Positions 15,548 to 24,002 of a stretch of 28,971 nucleotides of DNA are shown here, piece after piece. Source of the stretch: JAAYBQ01 sp035403465 (GTDB lineage: Bacteria; Spirochaetota; UBA4802; UBA5550). Location: the NCBI GenBank assembly GCA_035403465.1, contig DAONFG010000041.1:1-28971 (forward strand), written 5' to 3'. Below the pieces are notes generated by a model. It was not told the origin of the DNA. It did not search any database and saw only the letters and a program-made list of their open reading frames with translations. Both the position numbers and the translations under genes were made by a program. How positions within the stretch are numbered: position 1 is the first letter of the stretch; each line of letters opens with the position of its first letter.

Positions 15548-17458
15548 TTATGCCCCCATCTTTATAACGGTTTCAAGCATCTTGTCCATAGTGGATATGA
15601 CCCTTGCTGCCGCGTTATATCCATGCTGGAACTGAACCATTGCGGCCATCTCTTCATCGAGGTTTATCCCCGACACAGACTGCCTCATGTTCTCAAGGTT
15701 TGTAAGCAGTGTCTCCTGGTTCTCGAGCCTGTTCTTTGTCTCTTCACCCTGTGTGCCTATCCTTGAAATGATGGCAGTGTAAAAATCGTTGAACGTTGCC
15801 CTGCTGTCGACCATTGCCTCTTTGTGACGAAGGGAGGCGACCTGCAGCGCGTTTGTTCCGTCGCCTATGCCGTTAGTGGTATTGTAGTCGCCTGTTCCGC
15901 CTATATCCTTGCCCCGTGATGCAGCGATCTTGTCCACATCCTGGATGATTTCACTTGAAACAGACAGGTACGCGGCCGGGTTAAACTTTGGAGTGATCGT
16001 CACATGTTCACGATCAGGAAGGAACTTCATTATATCATCGGTTTTCCTGTAGTCAAAAGCGCCATTTTCTCCGCTCTGCTTGAGTACGCCGGTGATTCCC
16101 ACCAGAAATTCATTTGAATCTTCAAGGTGAAGCAGCATGAAATTCTTTTTATTGTTATCTTTAGACACAGTGGCCTTAATAGCAAAATTTCCGTTATGAT
16201 CAAGATAAGCTGAAACACCATAATCTGCATCGTTAATTTTCTTGATAACAGAATTTACAGTATCTGTTTTGTTATAATCGACCCAGACATACGGATCGTC
16301 CTTGGTATTTCTTTTAAAGGTAATTGTTCCGTTTATACCGATTGCGGCAGACGCATCAACTTTATTCTTTCCGGCAACCTTGAATATTGCGGTAACATCA
16401 TTTGTAGCTGCACCATCTTCATCAATATCAAAGTTACCCTCAGTATTGTCGCTTATGTTAAGGTGGGTAAAGAAATTATTGTTCGTGTCCCCCTTTCTGC
16501 CGAAGCCGTCCTTATGCACTTCGTTGGTCAGGTCAGCAAGGTTGATGGCAAATGAATTTATGTCATTCATGTTCTGGCGTATGATATTGTCCCTTACGTC
16601 AATAAGCCCGGCCAGTTCGCCGTTCTTGATAAAGACCGGTGTTCCGGTATCGCGCCACACCACGTCAAACATACCGTCATTTTCCGGATTCTTGACAACC
16701 TTCAGCGGCCTGAATATGCTCCCCTGTACAAGGTTCTCGCCGTCTATATAGACTATGACCTCATCCTTGTCGCTCCTCCCCACGGAAATGTTAACTATGG
16801 TGGAAAGCTTCTCTATTGCCGCGTCGCGTTTGTCTCGCAGATCGTTCGGATTATCGCCCAGCGCCTCGGACTTCTGGATCCTTTCGTTCAGGTCCCTTAT
16901 CTCGCGGGCGTAGAGGTTTATCTGATCTACATTGTGCTCAACCTGCCTGTTCGCGTCCTCCCTCAGGTCAAAAAGCTGCCTGTATATATTGTTCACCTCG
17001 TTTGCCAGGTGCACACTCTTCTCTTTTACAACTTCGCGTGTTGACCTCTCCTCCGGGTACTTTGAGAGTTCCTGCCACGCAGTCCACATCTGGTCCATCC
17101 TGCTGCGGAGCGATTGTTCAGAAGGTTCGTTGTAGATTCCTTCGATCTGGAAAATGAAATCGTTTTTTGATTTCCAGTAGCCCATGGTATTCTTTTCAGT
17201 CACTATACGGTCATCAATGAATGAATCACGCACCCTTTCAACTGCAAGTACAGTGCTCCCCTGGCCTATATCGTTTGCACCGTTGCTCCTGTTCATTGCG
17301 GGGAGATAGATAGGGTCCGCGGAAGTGATAACAACTCTCTGTCGCGAATACTCCTTGTTATCAGCGTTGGATATATTATGGCCCGTAACGTGAAGAGCCT
17401 GCTGGTGTGTCATGAGTCCCCTTTTCCCGATCTCAAGTCCCATAAATGTTGAATTCAT
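15548..17458 (-). CDS. flgK: Flagellar hook-associated protein FlgK (HAP1)
   Basis: This 636-residue protein forms the first junction ring between hook and filament. The N-terminus has the rod/hook signature LHVTGHNISNADNKEYSRQ at 22-40. The C-terminus has the matching EEMAAMVQFQHGYNAAARV, then MDKMLETVIKMG. Residues about 70-200 are helical. The central 330-480 region is a variable, Asp/Asn-rich beta domain, which explains the length compared with about 550 in E. coli. The start has AAGGGGG overlapping the flgN stop, nine bases away, so flgN and flgK are cotranslated. Export is through the flagellar type III apparatus with FlgN as chaperone. Confidence 0.97.
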   Translation of the reverse strand: MNSTFMGLEIGKRGLMTHQQALHVTGHNISNADNKEYSRQRVVITSADPIYLPAMNRSNGANDIGQGSTVLAVERVRDSFIDDRIVTEKNTMGYWKSKNDFIFQIEGIYNEPSEQSLRSRMDQMWTAWQELSKYPEERSTREVVKEKSVHLANEVNNIYRQLFDLREDANRQVEHNVDQINLYAREIRDLNERIQKSEALGDNPNDLRDKRDAAIEKLSTIVNISVGRSDKDEVIVYIDGENLVQGSIFRPLKVVKNPENDGMFDVVWRDTGTPVFIKNGELAGLIDVRDNIIRQNMNDINSFAINLADLTNEVHKDGFGRKGDTNNNFFTHLNISDNTEGNFDIDEDGAATNDVTAIFKVAGKNKVDASAAIGINGTITFKRNTKDDPYVWVDYNKTDTVNSVIKKINDADYGVSAYLDHNGNFAIKATVSKDNNKKNFMLLHLEDSNEFLVGITGVLKQSGENGAFDYRKTDDIMKFLPDREHVTITPKFNPAAYLSVSSEIIQDVDKIAASRGKDIGGTGDYNTTNGIGDGTNALQVASLRHKEAMVDSRATFNDFYTAIISRIGTQGEETKNRLENQETLLTNLENMRQSVSGINLDEEMAAMVQFQHGYNAAARVISTMDKMLETVIKMGA

Positions 17459-17467
17459 ATATCCCCC

Positions 17468-17971
17468 TTATGCCCTGATGCTGAAGAGTACCGGATTTAC
17501 CATCCTGCTGCTCTCCCTGCCTTCGCTGTTGTAGCCTGATTTAATCGATGAACTGTCTTTAAGTCCCTCTATGAGTATTTCAAAAAATTCGATGTTGTCC
17601 CTTATCATCCTTGCGTTGACGCCCTGTATATCCCTTATCCTCTGCAGTAAACCCTTCAGCTCCGCGCCGGTTTTGAGCAGTCGTGCACCCTGCCCCCTCT
17701 CCATGACCGATGCTATTTCGTTAAGCGTGGGCTCCAGGGTTCCTGATGATGAATACGGTCTTCTGCAGCCTGCCACTGCCCTGATCCTTTCAAGTTCAAG
17801 ATCATCTATTTCCTTTACCAGGGATTCCTGGCGCAGCGAAAGGTCCTCAATGAGCCTGCCGTCCTTTTTGAGTATGGCGCGGCCTTTCTCCTCTTCAAGG
17901 AGGAGTATATCCTCGTAAACGGTAATTTCAGATTGCAGAATGTTTTCGATTTCCATCTCTTGTTTTTTCAT
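17468..17971 (-). CDS. flgN: FlgN-type flagellar export chaperone
   Basis: This 167-residue helical protein is acidic at the N-terminus with heptad-like helices (about 1-60 and 95-140). It ends NPVLFSIRA, a tail often seen in FlgN proteins. FlgN holds FlgK and FlgL unfolded and delivers them to the export gate. Its place directly upstream of flgK and flgL supports this, since sequence conservation in the family is low. ATG 17971 has AAGGAGAG six bases upstream. A sigma-28-like -10 box lies about 35 bases before the start, so it is probably the first gene of the filament operon. Confidence 0.85.
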   Translation of the reverse strand: MKKQEMEIENILQSEITVYEDILLLEEEKGRAILKKDGRLIEDLSLRQESLVKEIDDLELERIRAVAGCRRPYSSSGTLEPTLNEIASVMERGQGARLLKTGAELKGLLQRIRDIQGVNARMIRDNIEFFEILIEGLKDSSSIKSGYNSEGRESSRMVNPVLFSIRA

Positions 17972-18005
17972 ATCATGCTCTCCTTCGCATGGTTATTCCT
18001 TTAGC

Positions 18006-18029
18006 TTATCGGTAAACCGGGCATTTTTA
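18006..18029 (-). promoter_or_regulatory. Sigma-28-like promoter of the flgN operon
   Basis: On the minus strand ACCGATAA (18013-18006) matches seven of eight bases of the flagellar sigma-28 -10 box GCCGATAA. A TAAA (18029-18026) is 12 bases upstream, three short of the usual 15, so the -35 is doubtful. Transcription would start near 18000, about 30 bases before flgN, where a late flagellar promoter is expected. Confidence 0.45.
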
Positions 18030-18078
18030 ATAAGAAGATTTTATGAGGCATAATGTGAAATTCAGGGGGACATAGAGG

Positions 18079-18158
18079 GCTCTGACCCCCGGGAAAAGCG
18101 GCTCTGACCCCCGGAAAGCGGCTCTGACCCCGGAAAAGCGGCTCTGACCCCGGCAAAA
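18079..18158. repeat. Four tandem GCTCTGACCCC repeats
   Basis: Units begin at 18079, 18101, 18121 and 18141, with spacing of 22, 20 and 20 bases. Each is GCTCTGACCCC(C)GG followed by an A-run and GCG; the last is partial. A related TCTGACCCTAAAG lies at 14051-14063. The array begins just downstream of hemW and may extend its transcript or stop it. GGGGTCAGAGC motifs recur beside REP-type transposases in other genomes, but none is here. Confidence 0.85.
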
Positions 18159-18170
18159 ACTTGTTGTAAC

Positions 18171-19316
18171 CTATAAAAATGGTTCAGCCAGATCGAAGAT
18201 CACCCTGTCGGCAAGGAAAACACCATTTTCCGTGAGCCTGTAACAGCCATTCTCAGAGCTGATAAGTCCTTCACGCTCCTTATCGCCCAGCCTTTTAATG
18301 ACCTCTGCCGGCAGGGGTCTGCCTGAAATCGCGGTGTATTCACCTGCAGTGAACCCGTCAAGCTTACGTACTGCGGTCATGATAAACTCAACAAGAAGCT
18401 GGTCCGCGTTCCTGTAATCGTTTATCCGCCTGAACTCCCCGGGCTTCATGTACTCTTCGAGGGAGGCGGGGTTGCTGAACCTGAGGCCGTTAAAAAACGA
18501 ATGTGCGCCCGGCCCGGCACCAAGATATGGCGTAAAATCCCAGTACTTCATATTGTGGCGCGACTCGAAACCTGGAAGCGCAAAGTTGGATATCTCGTAG
18601 TGCCTGTAGCCCATCCCCTTCAGGTAATGTATTGCGCGCTCCCAGATGACCCGCTGGTTCTCTTCAAATTCTGCATCAGGCGTAACCCTGGCCGCGAGAG
18701 GAGTCCCATCCTCAATTGAAAGCATATATAATGAAACATGTTCAGGCCTGAACCTTCTGATTATACCTAAATCCGCGTCAATGCCGGATTCGGTCTGCCC
18801 CGGGATTCCGGCGATAAAGTCCAGGCAGCGCGTTATTCCAGGGACTGAGAAAAAAAGTTCAAGGTCATCTTCAGTGCAGTTCCTGCTCCTTCTGCCCAGG
18901 GTCTGCCTGTGTTTCATGATACTTGTCTGGACGCCCAGGACAATCCTCGTGATCCCGGCATCCCGGAAACCGAAAAGTTTCCCGCGTGAAATGTCGTCGG
19001 GATTCATTTCAACCGTAACTTCAGCATCATCCGCGATACTGAACATGGTGCCGGCTGCATCAAGCAGCCTGCGCATCATCTCTACCGAAAGAATTGAGGG
19101 CGTACCTCCGCCGATATAGAGAGTATCAAAAACAACCGCACCAAAGCTTTTTCTAAACGATTCCAGCTCCCGGGTAAGCCTTGTAACGAATGCATCAATA
19201 TCATAAGGACTTGTATCCTCGCGTATGGAATAGAATGAGCAATAGTCACACTTGCTCCTGCAGAAAGGCACATGGATATAAAGCCCAGGCAGGCTTTTAA
19301 TGTTGCCGCTACACAT
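18171..19316 (-). CDS. hemW: HemW-type radical SAM protein (putative heme chaperone)
   Basis: The protein has 381 residues from ATG 19316; upstream in-frame TTG codons at 19319 and 19334 are alternatives, and AAAGG lies 10 bases from the ATG. The radical-SAM motif is CRSKCDYC, Cys19, Cys23 and Cys26, after GLYIHVPF. IGGGTPS at 68-74 binds the SAM amino group. HNMKYW near 254-259 matches HNxxYW, which separates HemW from true coproporphyrinogen dehydrogenase HemN and is linked to heme binding. GAGPGAHSF follows, with a winged-helix-like C-terminus. HemW carries heme to membrane respiratory proteins, but such genes are often misnamed hemN. It stands alone, divergent from the plus-strand ATPase gene across a 170-base AT-rich gap. 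Confidence 0.88.
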   Translation of the reverse strand: MCSGNIKSLPGLYIHVPFCRSKCDYCSFYSIREDTSPYDIDAFVTRLTRELESFRKSFGAVVFDTLYIGGGTPSILSVEMMRRLLDAAGTMFSIADDAEVTVEMNPDDISRGKLFGFRDAGITRIVLGVQTSIMKHRQTLGRRSRNCTEDDLELFFSVPGITRCLDFIAGIPGQTESGIDADLGIIRRFRPEHVSLYMLSIEDGTPLAARVTPDAEFEENQRVIWERAIHYLKGMGYRHYEISNFALPGFESRHNMKYWDFTPYLGAGPGAHSFFNGLRFSNPASLEEYMKPGEFRRINDYRNADQLLVEFIMTAVRKLDGFTAGEYTAISGRPLPAEVIKRLGDKEREGLISSENGCYRLTENGVFLADRVIFDLAEPFL

Positions 19317-19486
19317 CAAGTTCTGACCTTTCAATTTTATACATCACCAGCATCGTTAAATGAACATGGAACAGGCAAAATTTTCCCATAAACCTACTCT
19401 TTTGAAATTTTAATCTTGATTAATTACCACTTTTCTCATCTGTTGTTCAGGTTGCATAATTAATTGTTTGATTTTTTTCAAACGGT

Positions 19487-20092
19487 ATGCATTATTTTCA
19501 ATATATTAAATTACTTATGAATAAAAAGAAAGAAATAGCATACCTGGACAGTTTCACAGCAAACACTTCAATTGTTCCCGAAGTGATTGATAAACTATAC
19601 CAGGACCTGCAGTCAGCCGGATATCCCCGCGAGGAGATAGACGAAATTGTATTATCCATGGATGAATCAATAACTAACGCAGTACAGGTTACAATGACAT
19701 GCACTCCCCCTGAAGAATGCACAGTCAGGACAAGAAATATCACCATCAGGTACACGATCAACGACACTGAATTTGATGCAACAATAATTGATCACGGCAC
19801 AGGTCTTGACTTTATTAAAATATTCGGAACATTGCCCGACAACAATTCCAACAATTACTTTGACCAGATTGTAAGCTATGCGACAGATTCGGAAAAAGCA
19901 AAACTCAGCGTAAAAATCAACGGCGAAGAGATACCCCTGCGCGGAATAGGTGCCGGTCTTAAAATAATACTCACATTCATGGACTCTGTCACAATAGAAT
20001 ACATCGATAAAAAATCCATCCTGTCATCAAGCGTTTCTGACTACACAGACGGAACCATTTTTAACATCAAAAGGAAAAGAAGGTATCACTGA
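19487..20092 (+). CDS. RsbW-like GHKL ATPase (possible anti-sigma factor kinase)
   Basis: The protein has 201 residues from ATG 19487; ATG 19517 would shorten it by ten, and neither has a clear ribosome site. The HATPase_c_2 motifs are intact: N-box EIVLSMDESITNA with Glu60 and Asn64, Mg/ATP box IDHGTGLD at 101-108, and glycine loop RGIGAGLKII at 152-161 followed by FMDSVTIEY. RsbW-type proteins bind a sigma factor or phosphorylate an anti-sigma antagonist on Ser. No antagonist (STAS protein) or sigma gene is adjacent. Instead its stop shares one base with the next start (TGATG), so it is tightly coupled to the LOG-family gene. The basic tail KRKRRYH is unusual. Fold is certain; target unknown. 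Confidence 0.85.
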   Translation: MHYFQYIKLLMNKKKEIAYLDSFTANTSIVPEVIDKLYQDLQSAGYPREEIDEIVLSMDESITNAVQVTMTCTPPEECTVRTRNITIRYTINDTEFDATIIDHGTGLDFIKIFGTLPDNNSNNYFDQIVSYATDSEKAKLSVKINGEEIPLRGIGAGLKIILTFMDSVTIEYIDKKSILSSSVSDYTDGTIFNIKRKRRYH

Positions 20093-20841
20093 TGTCAAAG
20101 ATACTCAAGGCTTACAAGAACCCTGATTTTATCAATTCAAGGGAGGCCCGTACTATAAGGATACTCAGTGAGTACATAGCGCCTGAAGCGGCTTTTAAAA
20201 ACAAGGGGATCAACCATACCGTTGTTTTTTTCGGTTCTGCAAGAATAAATCCGGATGATAACAGCCACGGCACAGCCCGGTATTACGAAATCGCAAGAAG
20301 CCTGTCGTTCAAGCTGACAGAATACAGCAAGGAACTCAAAAAAGAAACCGGTGACAGTTTTTATATATGCACGGGTGGCGGCCCGGGGATTATGGAGGCC
20401 GCAAACAGGGGCGCACGCGACGCCGGCGAGAAGACACTGGGGCTCAATATATCTCTCCCCTTTGAACAACACCCGAACCCGTATATATCAGAGGACCTTA
20501 ACATGGAGTTCCATTATTTCTTCATGAGAAAACTCTGGCTGCTTTACCACGCCAAGGCGATTATCGTATTCCCCGGCGGATTCGGAACCTTTGATGAACT
20601 CTTTGAAACTCTCACCCTTATACAGACAAAAAAGATGGAAAAGCCCGACATCACTGTAATGCTTTACGATTCTGCATTCTGGAAAGACCTGATAAATTTC
20701 AGGAAGCTTGTTGACATGGGAATGATTTCAGATGATGACCTTGATCTTTTCCATTTCTTCGACAGTGTTGATGAGGGCCTCAGTTTTTTAAAACCGCGTC
20801 TTAAGGAAATTATTGCCAGGGTTGATCATTTTATTCCGTAG
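20092..20841 (+). CDS. LOG-family protein (nucleoside monophosphate phosphoribohydrolase type)
   Basis: This 249-residue Rossmann-like protein is often called 'lysine decarboxylase-like' in error. VVFFGSAR (44-51), CTGGGPGIMEAANRGA (93-108), MRK (145-147) and the hallmark PGGFGTFDE (161-169) are intact. LOG enzymes split AMP-type nucleotides to base and ribose 5-phosphate, and in some bacteria release cytokinins. The bacterial role is often nucleotide salvage or stress-related; the substrate here is unknown. It starts inside the stop of the ATPase gene with AAGG eight bases before ATG. The 3' end overlaps the convergent PilZ-type gene by 11 bases, so there is no room for a conventional terminator. 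Confidence 0.92.
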   Translation: MSKILKAYKNPDFINSREARTIRILSEYIAPEAAFKNKGINHTVVFFGSARINPDDNSHGTARYYEIARSLSFKLTEYSKELKKETGDSFYICTGGGPGIMEAANRGARDAGEKTLGLNISLPFEQHPNPYISEDLNMEFHYFFMRKLWLLYHAKAIIVFPGGFGTFDELFETLTLIQTKKMEKPDITVMLYDSAFWKDLINFRKLVDMGMISDDDLDLFHFFDSVDEGLSFLKPRLKEIIARVDHFIP

Positions 20842-21949
20842 CATCCGCAGCACCCGCAGCAGGATTCTTAGCAGAAATATTGATATACTCTTCGTAGTTA
20901 GCCCTGCTGTTATCGTCCATTGCCGTAATTTCGCATCCCACCTTTATTACATTGTTATCTATAAATGTTATATTCCTCACAATTGCACTGATCACTGCCT
21001 TTTTCCTTGTGGGAAGCATGATATCGTATGTTATCCTGCTCTTCTCCTCAAAATATCTCAGGTATTTCTTCTCCTTGAATACAAATCCCATTCCGCTCTT
21101 AGAAAGATCTGCAACAAGAAATTTTGTCTCCAGGGGGCAGAAGAGGCCGTTCTTTTTAAAGAGCTGGTCGATGACTATGGCCATGCGCCTGCATACCTCG
21201 CTCATACCCTCCGAAAGCGCCTGCGCGCTGTTCACCTGGACATATCCGTATGGTATCAGGAAATTATACATAACGGGGGCGAGCACTTCGGATATATACC
21301 TGTTCCTGCTGGTAAGTGAAATATCGGTCTTGTAGATGTTTTCAAGGTAATAGTTGTAGTCCTCTTCAAGCGAAGGATCGGGGTTTTCGTTAAGGTTGGG
21401 GATATAAATCAGTTTACCGGTATTAAGCGCGTGGTTAAGCCGGGGATCAGACTTTGCCTCGTTGATAAAAGTGATCTTCACGTGATCAAATTTCTTTTTA
21501 AGTTCAAACTCGGCGATCTCTTTTACCTTGTCGATCTTCTTCTGGCTTGTTGCAAGTCCCCGCTCGATTATATAATCACTTATAAAATTATTCATGTAAA
21601 TGACCGATTTCCCGCCTTCAATATCTACAAGTTTCCTGTCCTCTTTTCGTGTTTCAGAGATTATCTGGAATTTTATCGGGATGAATACGAATGTATCCTC
21701 GTTCTTTTCGATATGCTTCATGCTGAGGTATATGGTATGCCCCCCGTGACGGGTAAATACAACGGCGTTTTCCGGAAATGATTTAACGTGAGGTATCCTG
21801 AATGCCACGTTCCCCTCGGAATATCCCAGGTACTGCAGATTAAGTGCGCCGCTGCTGGTCTTGATATAGACCTGGTGCCCGGTGAAAAAATTATCCAGGA
21901 GAAACTGGAACTGTCCCTTTTCTGTTACTGTCTTTATCTGGTCAGGCAT
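20831..21949 (-). CDS. PilZ/DUF1577-type protein, YcgR-like
   Basis: The protein has 372 residues and no membrane segment. The N-terminal 1-95 looks like a YcgR-N-type beta domain. RKEDR (101-105) fits the PilZ RxxxR motif. A segment of about 175 residues (106-280, mixed helix) follows, and only then DLSKSG (281-286), the D-x-S-x-x-G half of the PilZ motif, followed by a beta-rich end to about 355. PilZ domains bind cyclic di-GMP; YcgR-like proteins slow flagella. DUF1577 proteins of Leptospira, as I remember them, have this kind of build. It starts 16 bases after lolD with GGAG seven bases upstream, so it is likely the last gene of the lipoprotein-lol operon. The C-terminal tail AAGAADATE is disordered. 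c-di-GMP binding is likely but unproven. Confidence 0.72.
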   Translation of the reverse strand: MPDQIKTVTEKGQFQFLLDNFFTGHQVYIKTSSGALNLQYLGYSEGNVAFRIPHVKSFPENAVVFTRHGGHTIYLSMKHIEKNEDTFVFIPIKFQIISETRKEDRKLVDIEGGKSVIYMNNFISDYIIERGLATSQKKIDKVKEIAEFELKKKFDHVKITFINEAKSDPRLNHALNTGKLIYIPNLNENPDPSLEEDYNYYLENIYKTDISLTSRNRYISEVLAPVMYNFLIPYGYVQVNSAQALSEGMSEVCRRMAIVIDQLFKKNGLFCPLETKFLVADLSKSGMGFVFKEKKYLRYFEEKSRITYDIMLPTRKKAVISAIVRNITFIDNNVIKVGCEITAMDDNSRANYEEYINISAKNPAAGAADATE

Positions 21950-21965
21950 TTATGGGCTCCGGCCT

Positions 21966-22652
21966 CTAAATATTTACAATTGCGCCGTCAAGCATTGAGA
22001 CTATCCTGTCGGTCATACCCGCTATTTTCATATCATGCGTGACTATCACCGCAGTACTTCCCTTCTCCCTGCATAGTTCAAGGAGCATCTCCATCAGTAT
22101 TGATGAGTTGCGTGAGTCGAGGCTGCCGGTTGGCTCGTCGGCAAGGATAAGGTCAGGTTCTCCCACGATTGCACGGGCCACCGCGATCCTCTGGCACTCT
22201 CCGCCGGACATCTCGCCCGGTTTATGGCCTGCACGCTCCTCCATGTTGAAACGCCTGATCAGTTCCATGGCACAATCCCTTGCCGTTTTCCACTTAACAC
22301 GGCGTATAAGCAGCGGCATCATCACATTTTCCAGCGCCGTAAATTCAGGAAGCAGGTTATGCAGCTGAAATATGAATCCGATGTGCCTGTTCCTGAAACC
22401 GGAGAGTTCATCAACGGTCAGTGAAGATACATCCCTCTGGACCAGCTTTATGTTCCCCTGTTCAAAATTGTCAAGGCAGCCCACAAGGTTGAGCAGCGTT
22501 GATTTTCCTGTTCCGCTGGGGCCTGTTACAGCCACAACCTCACCCCTGTTAACCGTTAGGTCAATGCCCCTGATGACCCTGATCCTGTTGGGACCTTCAC
22601 CATAGGACTTTTCCAGCCCGCTGATTTCAATTACTGCTGAACTGTTTTCCAT
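21966..22652 (-). CDS. lolD: Lipoprotein-releasing ABC transporter ATPase LolD
   Basis: This 228-residue ATPase powers release of lipoproteins from the inner membrane with LolC/E. Walker A is GPSGTGKST (44-52), the Q-loop Gln is in FIFQLHN (94-100), the signature is MSGGE (148-152, with E where Q is usual), Walker B is LILADEPTGS (168-177), and the switch His is in VTHD (204-207). I chose ATG 22652, which has AGTAGG six bases upstream overlapping the lolC/E stop; a TTG at 22682 would place the start inside that gene. The MacB/LolD subfamily is clear, and the LolD reading depends on the adjacent LolC/E-type permease. Confidence 0.93.
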   Translation of the reverse strand: MENSSAVIEISGLEKSYGEGPNRIRVIRGIDLTVNRGEVVAVTGPSGTGKSTLLNLVGCLDNFEQGNIKLVQRDVSSLTVDELSGFRNRHIGFIFQLHNLLPEFTALENVMMPLLIRRVKWKTARDCAMELIRRFNMEERAGHKPGEMSGGECQRIAVARAIVGEPDLILADEPTGSLDSRNSSILMEMLLELCREKGSTAVIVTHDMKIAGMTDRIVSMLDGAIVNI

Positions 22653-22659
22653 GATTAAC

Positions 22660-23967
22660 CTACTCATACCTGATTGTTTCAACGGGCTTCTGCCTTGAAG
22701 CCTGCCATGCCGGGAAAACGGCCGCGAATGTGGAGAGAAGGACAGCCGCTGATGCTATAAACACTACAAATTCAGGACTTATTTTTGTAGGGATGGAGTC
22801 AATGTAATATATATTATCTGGAACAAGTCTTATCCTGAAAAATATGCCAAGATCAAAAGCGCCGTAAATCCATGCCATTACAAGATTTATCGCATCCTCG
22901 ACCCACAGGATTATGGCCTCAAGGTTTACTGATGCCGCAAGTCCCAGGACAACTCCCATGATAGTGCCGGTAACGCCGATCAGGAATCCTTCAAGCACAA
23001 ATATGATCATGATAGAATCAGGTTTGGCCCCCATTGACTTGAGCACACCGATAGCCTTCCTCTTCTCCATAACGACCATCACTATTGTACCCATTATTGT
23101 AAATCCCGCGGAAATTATCACAAGGAATAGTATAATTGTCATTATCAGTTTTTCAAGCTGGAGCGCATAAAAAAGGTTATGGTTCCTCTCCTCGGCAGTG
23201 AGGGTCACGTATTCAAATCCAAGGGCCCTCTGGATTTGTGACGAATACTCCCTGAGTTTATAAACGTCGTCAACCTTGATGCCTATACCGTATGCAACGT
23301 CACCCACGCCGAAAAGGCTCTGTGCGTCGGGCAGCGACATGATTACAAGCTTTGTGTCGAAGTCATAGTACCCGGTCTTGAAGTATCCCAGGACCCTGAA
23401 TTTACCTATACCCGGAGTCATCCCTTCAAATGCAGCAAGACTCCCCTGGGGAACAATCAGTTCGATCTGGTCGCCCACCCTGATGTTATAGTTACCGGCC
23501 ATCTCCCTTCCGATGAAAACACCCTTCTTTTTACAGAAATCGTACCTGTTCTTGTCCTCGATCAGCCTTGTAACGTCTGCGGGTACATCGTCTGCCGTGC
23601 CGATACCGCGGATACCAATGGGACTGATGTTCCTCCTGAACCTGAAGAGCGCCTGTCCCTGGATGTACGGGTACGCGGACCTGACATGTTCAATCCCGCG
23701 GACGGTTGACGTAACATCCCTGTAGCCTTCGATAGCAATCCCGTCCACATCCTTTGCCATGACCGAAACTGTTATATGTGAATCAACATCAAGGATCTTG
23801 TCCTTGATCTGGCTCTGGAAACCGTTCATCACCGAAAGCACGACTATCAGGATGAACACGCCGAGAAAAACAATAAGCACCGAGAGCAGCGTGTTAAACG
23901 AGATAAAACCCTGGTTCTTTTTCGATTTCAGGTACCTGAAACCTACGAATAGTTCAAATAATTTCAT
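22660..23967 (-). CDS. Lipoprotein-releasing system permease, LolC/LolE family
   Basis: This 435-residue protein has the LolC/E plan: helix at about 22-45, a large periplasmic domain (about 46-265) with GIRG and GREMAGNYN segments, then three FtsX-type helices at about 270-300, 320-345 and 395-425. The ending PAWQASRQKPVETIRYE, and YYIDSIPTKI before the last helices, are characteristic. It extracts lipoproteins from the inner membrane and passes them on. Only one permease gene is present, so the complex is probably a homodimer with LolD, as in bacteria with a single LolF-like subunit. It begins 35 bases after the lipoprotein stop, with GCAGG seven bases upstream. C or E cannot be decided. Confidence 0.92.
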   Translation of the reverse strand: MKLFELFVGFRYLKSKKNQGFISFNTLLSVLIVFLGVFILIVVLSVMNGFQSQIKDKILDVDSHITVSVMAKDVDGIAIEGYRDVTSTVRGIEHVRSAYPYIQGQALFRFRRNISPIGIRGIGTADDVPADVTRLIEDKNRYDFCKKKGVFIGREMAGNYNIRVGDQIELIVPQGSLAAFEGMTPGIGKFRVLGYFKTGYYDFDTKLVIMSLPDAQSLFGVGDVAYGIGIKVDDVYKLREYSSQIQRALGFEYVTLTAEERNHNLFYALQLEKLIMTIILFLVIISAGFTIMGTIVMVVMEKRKAIGVLKSMGAKPDSIMIIFVLEGFLIGVTGTIMGVVLGLAASVNLEAIILWVEDAINLVMAWIYGAFDLGIFFRIRLVPDNIYYIDSIPTKISPEFVVFIASAAVLLSTFAAVFPAWQASRQKPVETIRYE

Positions 23968-24002
23968 TTTTATGCCTGCATGTTTTTTATATAAGCCGCA
24001 AT

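Noticed and set aside
18079..18158. Possible CRISPR array
   Set aside because: Units are directly tandem with no unique spacers, and no cas gene is present.
19467..19484. GTTTGA-TTTTTT-TCAAAC hairpin before the ATPase gene as a terminator or operator
   Set aside because: Short AT-rich palindrome without U tract in either useful direction; could be chance in AT-rich DNA.
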